Origin: Chitinophaga sp.
GTDB lineage: Bacteria > Bacteroidota > Bacteroidia > Chitinophagales > Chitinophagaceae
Direction: 5' to 3'
Length of the DNA stretch: 64,000 nt
NCBI RefSeq assembly: GCF_019236475.1
Contig: NZ_JAFAIX010000012.1
Location: forward strand, 310,001-374,000
The notes under the pieces are model-generated. The model searched no databases. It worked only from the letters and a program-made list of their open reading frames with translations, and had not been told where the DNA came from. Made by a program: the position numbers and the translations under genes. Numbering within the stretch: the first letter of the stretch is position 1; every line of letters begins with the position of its first letter. Shown piece by piece: positions 34,666 to 42,926 of the stretch.

Positions 34666-36879
34666 TTACATCAAATTTGATTGTAAATATTTACTCAGTC
34701 GTTCAATAGCTGCCGCCACAATTTTAATCTGTTCATCCGCTTCCTTCCAACGTCGTTGTTCGATAGCTTCTCTCACACCAGGAATTGTTTTTACACCATA
34801 TCCAGTATAGAATCCAGGCGCATACAGTGTGTGCTTATACCAAGCGCGATTAGGCAATCCCTGATCAGACAATAACTGTTGCTCTGCCTGATAGATCAGT
34901 TTATTCACAGCAGCAGTATTGGTAACTTGTTTTTTAGCAGCCAACTGCTGTGTGATGGTATCCAGACCTGCAAGGGCATTCTGTAGTGGAGAGAAATCGA
35001 TATAAGGAACTACTGCTTTCACTGGTGGCGCCGTCAGGTGCTTGGCAGTATCTGTTGACAGCTCATATTTACGGCCAGTAATCATTTGATTTTCCACTGC
35101 AGTGCTTTCTCTCAGGTTATTTGTCATCTCTTGCAATTCCGTAGCATATGTATTCACCGTTTCATACAGTTTACGGAAATCAAAAGGCAGGTTAACGGCA
35201 TTGGCTATACGTAGTACCGTATGACCAGCCGTTTTTGACAAGGCTACCCCATAGTCGAAAGTAGGGTCTTTGAATCTCCGGTAATCATCAAAAGAGTCAT
35301 AAATGGAGTGGTATTCCCCACCTGCATCCTCACCACCAAAGCCATAGTCCAGAGATGGTACACCGAGGTGTTGTAAGAAAGAGGAGTAGTCGGAACCGGA
35401 GCCCATAGCGCTGATATTAAGCGTCTGGCGAGCCAGTTTTTCTTTTTTCAATTTAGGAGTAGCTGCCCGCATAGCATCTACTGCCAGTCGCCTATCCAGG
35501 ATGCTGACTTTAGTCTGTGGATCAGTGATATCGCGGCCTACTTCATTTACAAGGGTTTCCAAGGCATGAGAGCCGCTGGCATTCATGAAACCACGGCCAT
35601 TGTTATCTGAGTTGATATACACCACGGCTTTCTCTTGTAATTCTTTTGCATGGTCTTCCACCCATTCCGTAGAGCCGATCAGGCCTGGTTCTTCTCCATC
35701 CCAGGCGCAGTATACCAGTGTTCTCCGGGGTTTGTAACCTTGTTTTACTAGTTCCCCAATGGCTTTTGCTTCTTCCAGCAGTGCAGCCATGCCACTAATA
35801 GGATCAGCAGCGCCATTCACCCAAGCATCGTGGTGATTACCGCGAACAATCCATTGGTCAGGGAATTCGCTTCCTTTCAGTGTGGCTACCACATCGTTGC
35901 AGGGGCGTATCTGCCAGTCGAATTTCAGTTTCAGGTGCACCGGCGCATTACCAGGGCCCACATGATAAGTAAACGGTAAGGCTCCTCTCCATTCTTCCGG
36001 AGCCACAGGCCCTTGGAGGGATTGCAGCAATGGAGCCGCATCATGGTAACTGATGGGCAGTACCGGTATCTTCAACAAATTGGTGGCCTCCTCGCGCGAG
36101 ATACGCTTGGCATCCGCGGTAGCGCCGACGTTAGGTGTTAACGGGTCTCCCGGATAAATTACCATATCCATGATCGATCCTCGTTGTACGCCATATTCAT
36201 TTTTAAATGCTCCCTTCGGATATACATCACCGGCGAAATAACCGTCATCCTTGGGATCTGAGTAAATAAGACAGCCGATAGCTCCATGCTCCTGGGCTAC
36301 TTTAGGCTTTGTGCCCCTCCAGGAATGACCATATTTCGCAATAACTATTTTCCCTTTTACGCTGATGCCCAGGCGATCCAGGTAATCGTAATCTTCCGGC
36401 AGGCCATAGTTGACAAATACCAGCTCTCCGCGAACATCCCCATCGGCACTCCAGCAGTTATAAGTAGGTAGTTGCCCGTCCTGGCCGGAGGTCGCATCTT
36501 CCTTTAATGCCGGTTCTTTCAACAAGGCCTTATATGGCTTGGCGCCTCCCAGCTCTAGCACACGTTCTTGGGGAATCGGGAATAATACCTGGTAGGTCAC
36601 CAAGGAGGCGTCCCAGCCATAGCTGATAAACCTACGACGGATTTCTTCCGCCACCGCCTTACCCCTGGCGGAACTGATATGATGCGGATACGCAGATAAT
36701 TCTTTTATGGTAGCCCCAATATTGGCGCTGCTGAGATGCTTGTCAAACTGTTCTTCCAGTTTTAATTGGCTGGCAGCAAGACTATCCGGGAACCCCGACA
36801 GTTTTTTGCTCTGGGCGCTGGCTAGGCCGCTGATCAGTAGGCAGACTGTCAGCAAGCGGTTGAAGGGAGAATTGGTCAT
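34666..36879 (-). CDS. M28B-type zinc metallopeptidase (glutamate carboxypeptidase II / transferrin-receptor-like)
   Basis: 737 residues. Signal peptide (RLLTVCLLISGLASAQS), protease-associated domain (about 120-320: GELVFVNYGLPEDYDYLDRLGISVKGKIVIAKYG), the M28 zinc domain with HHDAWVNGAADPISG, WDGEEPGLIGS, and YHSIYDSFDDY, and a C-terminal dimerisation domain (VNTYATELQEM...). Related enzymes remove C-terminal glutamate or act as dipeptidases outside the inner membrane. A second M28 peptidase is at 52078-53607, but with a different architecture. Confidence 0.9.
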   Translation of the reverse strand: MTNSPFNRLLTVCLLISGLASAQSKKLSGFPDSLAASQLKLEEQFDKHLSSANIGATIKELSAYPHHISSARGKAVAEEIRRRFISYGWDASLVTYQVLFPIPQERVLELGGAKPYKALLKEPALKEDATSGQDGQLPTYNCWSADGDVRGELVFVNYGLPEDYDYLDRLGISVKGKIVIAKYGHSWRGTKPKVAQEHGAIGCLIYSDPKDDGYFAGDVYPKGAFKNEYGVQRGSIMDMVIYPGDPLTPNVGATADAKRISREEATNLLKIPVLPISYHDAAPLLQSLQGPVAPEEWRGALPFTYHVGPGNAPVHLKLKFDWQIRPCNDVVATLKGSEFPDQWIVRGNHHDAWVNGAADPISGMAALLEEAKAIGELVKQGYKPRRTLVYCAWDGEEPGLIGSTEWVEDHAKELQEKAVVYINSDNNGRGFMNASGSHALETLVNEVGRDITDPQTKVSILDRRLAVDAMRAATPKLKKEKLARQTLNISAMGSGSDYSSFLQHLGVPSLDYGFGGEDAGGEYHSIYDSFDDYRRFKDPTFDYGVALSKTAGHTVLRIANAVNLPFDFRKLYETVNTYATELQEMTNNLRESTAVENQMITGRKYELSTDTAKHLTAPPVKAVVPYIDFSPLQNALAGLDTITQQLAAKKQVTNTAAVNKLIYQAEQQLLSDQGLPNRAWYKHTLYAPGFYTGYGVKTIPGVREAIEQRRWKEADEQIKIVAAAIERLSKYLQSNLM

Positions 36880-36923
36880 AATAGATTCAGATCTGTTGGT
36901 TGAAGAGATTATTCATTAAGATA

Positions 36924-37049
36924 CAAATAGTCTATCATTTCAATGGACTTTTTTCAGGCCGAAATCACCAGCATAACTTTTTGTTATGATGGATAAATAC
37001 AGGTTATAGGGCAAATAGTCTACTTACCCAGTAGATTAGTCTATATTTG
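36924..37049. promoter_or_regulatory. Divergent control region with repeated CAAATAGTCTA
   Basis: CAAATAGTCTA occurs at 36924-36934 and again at 37012-37022, and TAGTCTA a third time at 37037-37043. The second copy overlaps an inverted repeat TCTACT / AGTAGA (37019-37035). TATATTTG at 37042-37049 matches a -7 box for the plus-strand AhpD-like gene. The pattern suggests a shared operator between the peptidase and AhpD-like genes; no regulator gene is adjacent. Confidence 0.4.
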
Positions 37050-37111
37050 TAAATCCTTTCATAGCTTTAGAGCTGAATAAATATTTATCACATTATAAAA
37101 CAGCATATTAT

Positions 37112-37456
37112 ATGGGAAAAGGAATAGAGGAGTTTAATGATTACCGAGCGAAGATGAACGAAGTGATACTGGGTAAGCAGAACAAGGTGATAAACCGCCT
37201 GTTCAACCTGGATACCAACACATATGCTGAAGGGGCACTGAGCACGAAGACGAAGGAAATGCTCGGGCTGGTGGCATCTATGGTGCTTCGATGTGATGAC
37301 TGTATCAAATATCATCTGGGGAAATGCCATGAGCAAGGCATCACAACAGATGAAATGTATGAAATCTTTGCTGTAGCCAATATCGTGGGAGGTACCATTG
37401 TAATCCCGCATACCCGTAGGGCTGCAGAGTATTGGGAAGAATTGATAGCGCAGTGA
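37112..37456 (+). CDS. AhpD-like / carboxymuconolactone decarboxylase-family protein
   Basis: 114 residues. The alpha-helical AhpD-like fold includes the CxxC-type active site in VASMVLRCDDCIKYHLGKCHEQGITTDEMYEIFAVANIVGGTIVIPHTRRA, where RCDDC is followed by a proton-relay His. Such small proteins are peroxidase or disulfide reductases, or thiol-based redox partners. It lies 65 bases upstream of korB, in the place where the alpha subunit gene would normally be. Confidence 0.82.
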   Translation: MGKGIEEFNDYRAKMNEVILGKQNKVINRLFNLDTNTYAEGALSTKTKEMLGLVASMVLRCDDCIKYHLGKCHEQGITTDEMYEIFAVANIVGGTIVIPHTRRAAEYWEELIAQ

Positions 37457-37521
37457 TAATTTATTTACAGCGATCTGTTGTAACTTTACAATCTATATAA
37501 ATATATCTTTAATTCGATCAA

Positions 37522-38556
37522 ATGTCAACAGCAACTATAGCTCCGCAGACCTTAACGGCAAAAGACTTTGCGACAGACCAGGAAGTACGCTGGTGCCCTG
37601 GATGCGGCGACTACTCTATATTAAAACAGGTGCAGACCATCATGCCTTCACTGGGAGTACCCCGTGAAAACATTGTAATAGTGTCCGGCATTGGATGTTC
37701 TTCCCGTTTCCCATACTACATGAATACTTACGGCATGCACTCGATCCATGGTCGTGCTACTGCCATTGCTTCGGGGCTGAAAGCTGCCCGTCCAGAGCTG
37801 AGCGTATGGATTGTAACAGGTGATGGAGACGGATTGTCTATCGGTGGTAACCACACTATTCACCTGCTTCGCCGTAATTTCGATGTGAATATAATGCTCT
37901 TTAACAACCAGATTTATGGTTTGACAAAAGGACAATATTCACCTACTTCAGAAGAAAATAAAGTCACTAAATCCACTCCTTTCGGTAGTATCGACCATCC
38001 ATTCAACCCAATGGCCTTGGCCCTGGGTGCGGATGCCACCTTTATTGCCCGCAGTATGGACCGTGATCCCAAACACCTGCAGGAAATGCTGAAACGCAGC
38101 CACGCCCACAAAGGCGCGTCTTTCCTGGAGATATACCAAAACTGTAACATCTTCAACGATGGTGCATTCGAAGTATTCACAGAAAAATCCAGTAAACAGG
38201 ATGAAACCATCTTCGTTGAACAGGGCCAGCCACTCATCTTTGGCGCCCAGAAGAATAAAGGGGTTCGCCTGGATGGTTTAAAACCAGTGGTAGTAGAATT
38301 GGGAGACGAATATTCCGCCAGCGATCTGTGGATCCACGATGAAAACGATTTCTACAAAGCACAACTGCTGACACGCATGTTCGATGATCCTCGTATTGAA
38401 GGACATTTGCCTCGTCCTTTCGGTGTGTTCTATCAGGCACATCGTCCTACTTACGAAGACATCATGTCCTTCCAGTTATCCGATATCCTGGAGAAAAAAG
38501 GTCCTGGGAACCTGGATAAACTCTTCGCCGGGAACGAAACCTGGACTATTAAATGA
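37522..38556 (+). CDS. korB: 2-oxoacid:ferredoxin oxidoreductase, beta subunit
   Basis: 344 residues with the thiamine-diphosphate binding signature GDGDGLSIGGNHTIHLLRRNFDVNIMLFNNQIYGLTKGQYSPTS and the start VRWCPGCGDYSILKQVQ. It matches KorB-type beta subunits, which together with KorA oxidise 2-oxoglutarate (or another 2-oxoacid) to acyl-CoA and reduce ferredoxin. No alpha subunit gene lies in this window, which is unusual because korA and korB are usually adjacent. Its own terminator follows. Confidence 0.9.
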   Translation: MSTATIAPQTLTAKDFATDQEVRWCPGCGDYSILKQVQTIMPSLGVPRENIVIVSGIGCSSRFPYYMNTYGMHSIHGRATAIASGLKAARPELSVWIVTGDGDGLSIGGNHTIHLLRRNFDVNIMLFNNQIYGLTKGQYSPTSEENKVTKSTPFGSIDHPFNPMALALGADATFIARSMDRDPKHLQEMLKRSHAHKGASFLEIYQNCNIFNDGAFEVFTEKSSKQDETIFVEQGQPLIFGAQKNKGVRLDGLKPVVVELGDEYSASDLWIHDENDFYKAQLLTRMFDDPRIEGHLPRPFGVFYQAHRPTYEDIMSFQLSDILEKKGPGNLDKLFAGNETWTIK

Positions 38557-38578
38557 TGCTGCTTTATTCATAATACCC

Positions 38579-38611
38579 AAGGTCCTGTAACTTCGGTTAC
38601 AGGGCCTTTTT
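38579..38611 (+). terminator. Intrinsic terminator of korB
   Basis: 13-bp arms from AAGGTCCTGTAAC to GTTACAGGGCCTT (one wobble) with a TTCG tetraloop, followed by TTTTT. It begins 22 bases after the korB stop. Confidence 0.85.
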
Positions 38612-38639
38612 AAGGGCGCTTGCCCATATAAATGCCTGT

Positions 38640-38712
38640 GTCCCTGCCAGTGAGCAGGGACAACGAAAAAAATTAAAAAAGGGATTGACGTGCAGACGTC
38701 AATCCCTTTTTT
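38640..38712. repeat. Two-hairpin intergenic element, copy 3
   Basis: First hairpin: GTCCCTGC (38640-38647) and GCAGGGAC (38654-38661), then AACG and an A-rich linker. Second hairpin: perfect 17-bp arms 38675-38691 and 38696-38712 with the ATTGACGT core and loop GCAG. It lies between convergent korB and lysE-type genes, after the korB terminator. Confidence 0.75.
38675..38712 (-). terminator. Intrinsic terminator of the LysE-type gene (in repeat copy 3)
   Basis: The ATTGACGT-core stem carries A/T runs on both sides. Read on the minus strand it lies 20 bases after the LysE-type stop codon and ends in TTTTTTAATTTTTTT. Confidence 0.75.
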
Positions 38713-38731
38713 TTGATAAAATATGTCTCTT

Positions 38732-39370
38732 TTAATGACTTAATGGTCCTACATGGAACAGCACTTGGTATAACAACACCATCCCAAAAACGATCATACT
38801 GGCGCCAGCAATTTTGTTTAGCCAGCTAACGTTGGTCAGCGTTAGTTTATGCCTGATCTTATCTGCTACAAAAACTTTCATGATATCTGCCGATAAAACC
38901 AAAATCAGACAAGTACCATACATTACAATCCGGTAAGATACTGCCGTTGCTGCTGAAGCTATACATACGGGCAGCCAGAAAATAATAACGCCCGGATTCA
39001 AGGTATTCATCAGAAAGCCCGCCAACCAGATCTTAAGGTAATCATGGGTCCGGAACATTTCCGGCTTTTCCTCTCCAGTACTGATTTTCACCTTCTTGAA
39101 CAACAAACCGTATAATCCCATGCAAATCAGCAGTATACCGCCGCAGATCCCAATGACACGGTTATGCCCTTCCAATCTGGATATAAATGAAGTGGAAAGG
39201 TTTCCCACTGTTACATACATAATATCGCTGAAAGACACCCCCAACGCAAAGCTGATGCCTGCCTTAAAGCCGTTATTAATGCTGTATTTAATAATCGCGA
39301 AGATCACGGGGCCTACCGATAGCGATAGGAATAGTCCTAGCCCCAGACCGGCTACAATTGCTGCTATCAT
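38732..39370 (-). CDS. LysE/RhtB-family transporter
   Basis: 212 residues with about six hydrophobic helices and the LysE opening LGLFLSLSVGPVIFAIIKYSINNGFKAGISFALGVSFSDIMYVTVGN (the SVGP motif). Family members export amino acids such as lysine or threonine. It sits alone between korB and the GH3 gene. Substrate cannot be read from sequence. Confidence 0.87.
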   Translation of the reverse strand: MIAAIVAGLGLGLFLSLSVGPVIFAIIKYSINNGFKAGISFALGVSFSDIMYVTVGNLSTSFISRLEGHNRVIGICGGILLICMGLYGLLFKKVKISTGEEKPEMFRTHDYLKIWLAGFLMNTLNPGVIIFWLPVCIASAATAVSYRIVMYGTCLILVLSADIMKVFVADKIRHKLTLTNVSWLNKIAGASMIVFGMVLLYQVLFHVGPLSH

Positions 39371-39398
39371 GCTTTAAAATTCCTGGTCCTGTTTGTAT

Positions 39399-40937
39399 TT
39401 ACTGCTTAACGGTTTTTCCTACAAGGAATTTCTCCCAGTCTTTCAGCTTTTCGCCTTTCATGACGCGGGGGAATTTGTTCATAGCCCCTTCCTTGCCTTT
39501 GCAACGGAGGTAGTCGATGAACACATCGTTCGGCATTACTTCTACAAACACATCTTTCAGGGCGGAGGTTCTCTCCACAGCATAGTCGTCATTCACTTCG
39601 GCGAGGGTCTGATCAATGATCTCCCTTACCTTTTCTGCATCTACATTCCCATTATCTGTTCCGATATACCAGCGGTGAGCAAACAGATTCTCATAAGGGA
39701 ATCCCGCCACCGTAAACTCTCTGATGGTAATACCCATTTTCTTCTGCACATTATCGATCGCCTTGTTCATGTTGTCGATACTCATATGTTCCCCACAAAG
39801 AGAGAGGAATTGCTTAGTACGACCCACAATCACGATCTCGTGCTCCTTCACAGAAGTAAACTTCACTACATCCCCGATGAGGTAACGCCATGCGCCTGCA
39901 CAAGTGGAAAGCATTACGGCATATTCCACATCTTCCACCACCTCGTTGATCATGTAAGATTTAGGATTAGGCTTCACTTCTCCTTCTGCATCGAAGTTCT
40001 CCTCATTAAAAGGTATAAATTCAAAGAAAATACCTGCGTTCAGTACCAGTTTGATACCTTTTGTTCCCGGACGAGCCTGGAAGCCAAAAGAACCCTCGGA
40101 AGCCATATAGGTTTCAATGAAGGTAATCGGCTTTCCGAGCAGCTTCTGGAAGCTTTCTCGGTATGGTTCAAAGGATACCCCACCATGAATATAAATCGCC
40201 AAATTTGGCCAGATTTCATGGATGTGCTTGACGCCATGGTATTTAATGATTTCTTCCAGCACAATCTGTACCCAGGCCGGTACACCACAAACGGTGCCCA
40301 CATCCCATTGAGGAGCCTTACGCACAATCAGCTTAATACGCTGTTCCCAATTAGGTTTGCGGGAAATTTTGCCTCCTGGCTTATAGAAACGACGAAACCA
40401 ACGGGGGATATTCTTGGCCTGAATGCCACTCATATCTCCCTCGTAATAATCACCTTTCTCATACAGGGAAGTAGTTCCCCCCAACATCAATATTCCTTTT
40501 TCGTAAGATCTAGGCGGAATATTAAAGTTAGCCATGGAATACAACTGCTTCACCCCCACTTTCTTCACGGTTTTCAACATATCACGGGTAACAGGTATAT
40601 GTTTACTAGCTGACTCTGAAGTTCCTGAGCTCAGTGCAAAATATTTGATTTTCTCAGGCCAGCTGACATTCTCTTCGCCCTCCAGGCATTTGTACCACCA
40701 TTCCTTATGCATCTTCGTATAGTTGTGCACAGGTATTTTGTCCTTATACAGCCCTATGAAGTTAGGGTTGTCCAGGATGTCCTGGAACTGATAGTGGCGT
40801 CCGAATTCAGTGTCTTTGGCCTTCTCCAACAACCGATGCAACACCTGCAGTTGGTACTGCCTCGGTGTGCCTAATTTAAATGTGAACTTTTTCCTGATCC
40901 TCAGCGACCTGGAAATAAGATTTCCTATAATGGCCAT
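39399..40937 (-). CDS. GH3-family adenylate-forming acyl-acid amido synthetase homologue
   Basis: 512 residues. Matches the GH3 fold first known from plant auxin-conjugating enzymes: FALSSGTSESASKHIPVT (the P-loop-like ATP signature), GGTTSLYEKGDYYEGDMSGI, FIETYMASEGSFGFQ, YLIGDVVKFTSVKEHEIVIVGRTKQFLSLCGEHMS. These enzymes adenylate a carboxylate and join it to an amino acid. The bacterial substrate is unknown. It is divergent from an inositol-monophosphatase-like gene across 121 bases, and follows the LysE-type gene. Confidence 0.9.
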   Translation of the reverse strand: MAIIGNLISRSLRIRKKFTFKLGTPRQYQLQVLHRLLEKAKDTEFGRHYQFQDILDNPNFIGLYKDKIPVHNYTKMHKEWWYKCLEGEENVSWPEKIKYFALSSGTSESASKHIPVTRDMLKTVKKVGVKQLYSMANFNIPPRSYEKGILMLGGTTSLYEKGDYYEGDMSGIQAKNIPRWFRRFYKPGGKISRKPNWEQRIKLIVRKAPQWDVGTVCGVPAWVQIVLEEIIKYHGVKHIHEIWPNLAIYIHGGVSFEPYRESFQKLLGKPITFIETYMASEGSFGFQARPGTKGIKLVLNAGIFFEFIPFNEENFDAEGEVKPNPKSYMINEVVEDVEYAVMLSTCAGAWRYLIGDVVKFTSVKEHEIVIVGRTKQFLSLCGEHMSIDNMNKAIDNVQKKMGITIREFTVAGFPYENLFAHRWYIGTDNGNVDAEKVREIIDQTLAEVNDDYAVERTSALKDVFVEVMPNDVFIDYLRCKGKEGAMNKFPRVMKGEKLKDWEKFLVGKTVKQ

Positions 40938-40956
40938 TAATTTCTCTATTAAACTG

Positions 40957-40964
40957 CAAAAATA
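40957..40964 (-). promoter_or_regulatory. Candidate -7 box for the GH3 gene
   Basis: On the minus strand TATTTTTG matches TAnnTTTG and ends 19 bases before the GH3 ATG at 40937. A matching upstream TTG at the usual spacing is not seen, so support is partial. Confidence 0.35.
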
Positions 40965-41046
40965 TCGAATATTATTACGATTTGCGAATAACCGCTTCGT
41001 GGGACGGACTAGCTACATTATCTGCTACAATTTCGTAATTCATATT

Positions 41047-41054
41047 TACCTTTG
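41047..41054 (+). promoter_or_regulatory. Candidate -7 box for the inositol-monophosphatase-like gene
   Basis: TACCTTTG fits TAnnTTTG and lies only 4 bases before the ATG at 41059, so a transcript from it would be leaderless or nearly so. The upstream -33 element is not clear. Confidence 0.4.
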
Positions 41055-41058
41055 CCGC

Positions 41059-41829
41059 ATGTTAAAAGCAACATTGCTCAAAGCTACTGAAGCCGGGGGA
41101 AAAATACTGCAACAATATTTTAACGGCCCTTTTGAGGTGAGCTCCAAAAGCTCCCTGAACGACCTCGTTACAGAGGCAGATAAAAAGTCGGAACAAGCGA
41201 TTATTGAAGTGATTCACAACGCCTTCCCAGACCACTTCATCCTCAGTGAGGAAGCGGGTGCCATCCCTTCCAGCTCCAATATTAAATGGATCATCGACCC
41301 TATCGATGGTACCGTGAATTTCGCTAACGGAGTACCCCTCTGCTGCGTCTCTATTGGCGTGGAAAAAGATGGTGAAATGATTCTCGGCGCAGTCTATAAT
41401 CCTTTCATGAACGAACTTTTCGTGGCAGAAAAAGGCAAAGGCGCTACCCTGAACGATAAACCAATCCACGTTTCCGGCAACGGCAACTTCGCGCAATGCC
41501 TGCTGGTGACAGGTTTCCCTTATAAATGGGAAGAATCCGCCAACAATCCCCTCGTCATCTTCGAACGTATTATAAAACAGGGACTGCCAGTACGCCGCCT
41601 CGGCTCTGCTGCCATAGACCTTTGCTGGGTTGCCTGCGGCCGCTTTGATGGGTTCTATGAACACCATCTCCAGGCCTGGGACTCCGCTGCAGGCTTCCTC
41701 ATCGTGGAAGAGGCCGGCGGTAAAGTGACCGATTTCAGCGGTGGCAGATACTCCCCTTATCAAAAAACTATATTGGCCACTAACGGCCATATTCACCAGG
41801 CCCTTCAGGACCTCGTAAACGGAAAATAG
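41059..41829 (+). CDS. Inositol-monophosphatase-family phosphatase
   Basis: 256 residues from ATG 41059; the open frame continues upstream to 40810 but crosses the GH3 promoter region. Lithium-sensitive phosphatase motifs: LVTEADKKSEQAII, ILSEEAGA (metal-binding Glu), the core WIIDPIDGTVNFANGVPLCCVSI, and the C-terminal AWDSAAGFLIVEEAGGKVTDFSG. It could hydrolyse inositol phosphates, NADP or PAP (CysQ-like). thiL begins 2 bases after its stop, so the two are very likely cotranscribed. Confidence 0.88.
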   Translation: MLKATLLKATEAGGKILQQYFNGPFEVSSKSSLNDLVTEADKKSEQAIIEVIHNAFPDHFILSEEAGAIPSSSNIKWIIDPIDGTVNFANGVPLCCVSIGVEKDGEMILGAVYNPFMNELFVAEKGKGATLNDKPIHVSGNGNFAQCLLVTGFPYKWEESANNPLVIFERIIKQGLPVRRLGSAAIDLCWVACGRFDGFYEHHLQAWDSAAGFLIVEEAGGKVTDFSGGRYSPYQKTILATNGHIHQALQDLVNGK

Positions 41830-41831
41830 CT

Positions 41832-42866
41832 ATGGAACAGGAAAGAACAGAAATTAATGACCTCGGTGAGTTTGGTCTGATAGACTTCCTTACCCGGAAT
41901 ATTGAAATACAAAATGCCAGCACAGTATTGGGTGTAGGCGATGATGCGGCTGTTATTGACCACTTCGGCAAACAAACCGTTATCAGTACGGATATGCTGG
42001 TGGAAGGTATCCACTTCGATCTCATGTACGTGCCCCTCAAACACCTGGGCTATAAATCTGTGGTAGTAAATATCTCGGATATCTACGCTATGGGCGCTAC
42101 TCCTACCCAAATCACCATGAGCATCGCTTTCTCCAACCGCTTTTCAGTGGAAGCACTGAATGAGTTCTACGAGGGCGTATATGCTGCTTGTGAAAAATAT
42201 GGAGTGGATTTAGTGGGTGGCGACACCAGTAACTCTCAGAAAGGTTTGATTATCAGCGTTACAGCTATCGGTGAGGTAGCCCCTGATCAGTTTATCAAAC
42301 GCTCCACCGCTCAAAAAGGAGACCTCCTCTGCGTGAGTGGCGACCTCGGCGCTGCCTATCTGGGTTTGACCCTACTGGAAAGAGAGAAACGCATCTACCT
42401 AGACAGCCCAACCGTAAATCCTGATCTGGAAAACCAGACCTATATCATTGGCCGCCAACTGAAACCGGAAGCCAGAAAGGATATCATCGAATTCCTCCAG
42501 GAAAGCGATATTAAACCCACTGCCATGATGGATGTAAGCGATGGCCTCAGCTCTGAAATCCTGCATATTGCCAAACAAAGCAACCTAGGGGTAGTACTCT
42601 ATGAGGAAAAAATCCCGATTGCCCAGGAAAGCAAGGAAATTGCCCTGAAATTTGGCTTAGACCCTACTGCTGCTGCATTGAGTGGTGGTGAGGATTATGA
42701 GCTGCTGTTCACCATGAAACAGGAAGATTATGATAAAATCGTCCTGAATGAACAGATTAGCGTAATCGGCTACATGGCGGATATCAGCGAAGGTGCGCAT
42801 ATCATCACCAAAGGTGGTAACAAATTCAAACTCGTTTCCCAGGGCTGGAACGCCTTCCAGCAATAA
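41832..42866 (+). CDS. thiL: Thiamine-monophosphate kinase
   Basis: 344 residues. Phosphorylates thiamine phosphate to thiamine diphosphate, the cofactor also used by KorB nearby. PurM-like motifs: GVGDDAAVIDHFGKQTVISTDMLVEGIHFDL, NISDIYAMGATPTQITMSIAF, VGGDTSNSQKGLIISVTAIGE, TAMMDVSDGLSSEI, ALSGGEDYELLFTM. The 2-base gap after the phosphatase gene suggests coupling. No other thiamine genes are present. Confidence 0.94.
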   Translation: MEQERTEINDLGEFGLIDFLTRNIEIQNASTVLGVGDDAAVIDHFGKQTVISTDMLVEGIHFDLMYVPLKHLGYKSVVVNISDIYAMGATPTQITMSIAFSNRFSVEALNEFYEGVYAACEKYGVDLVGGDTSNSQKGLIISVTAIGEVAPDQFIKRSTAQKGDLLCVSGDLGAAYLGLTLLEREKRIYLDSPTVNPDLENQTYIIGRQLKPEARKDIIEFLQESDIKPTAMMDVSDGLSSEILHIAKQSNLGVVLYEEKIPIAQESKEIALKFGLDPTAAALSGGEDYELLFTMKQEDYDKIVLNEQISVIGYMADISEGAHIITKGGNKFKLVSQGWNAFQQ

Positions 42867-42889
42867 TCCTGCGGCGAAAATATTTGCAC

Positions 42890-42921
42890 AAAAAAGCCCG
42901 ACGAATTCGTCGGGCTTTTTT
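42890..42921. terminator. Bidirectional terminator between thiL and GT39 gene
   Basis: Nearly perfect palindrome: 14-bp arms with core AAGCCCGACG / CGTCGGGCTT around AATT, flanked by A and T runs. It ends transcription of convergent thiL and the minus-strand glycosyltransferase. Confidence 0.88.
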
Positions 42922-42926
42922 AATAT

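Noticed and set aside
39393..40613. 406-codon plus-strand frame opposite the GH3 gene
   Set aside because: Antisense to a well-supported GH3 enzyme; no recognisable domain.
40810..41058. 83-codon extension of the inositol-monophosphatase-like gene
   Set aside because: It is antisense to the GH3 start and crosses both promoter candidates; the family N-terminus starts at 41059.
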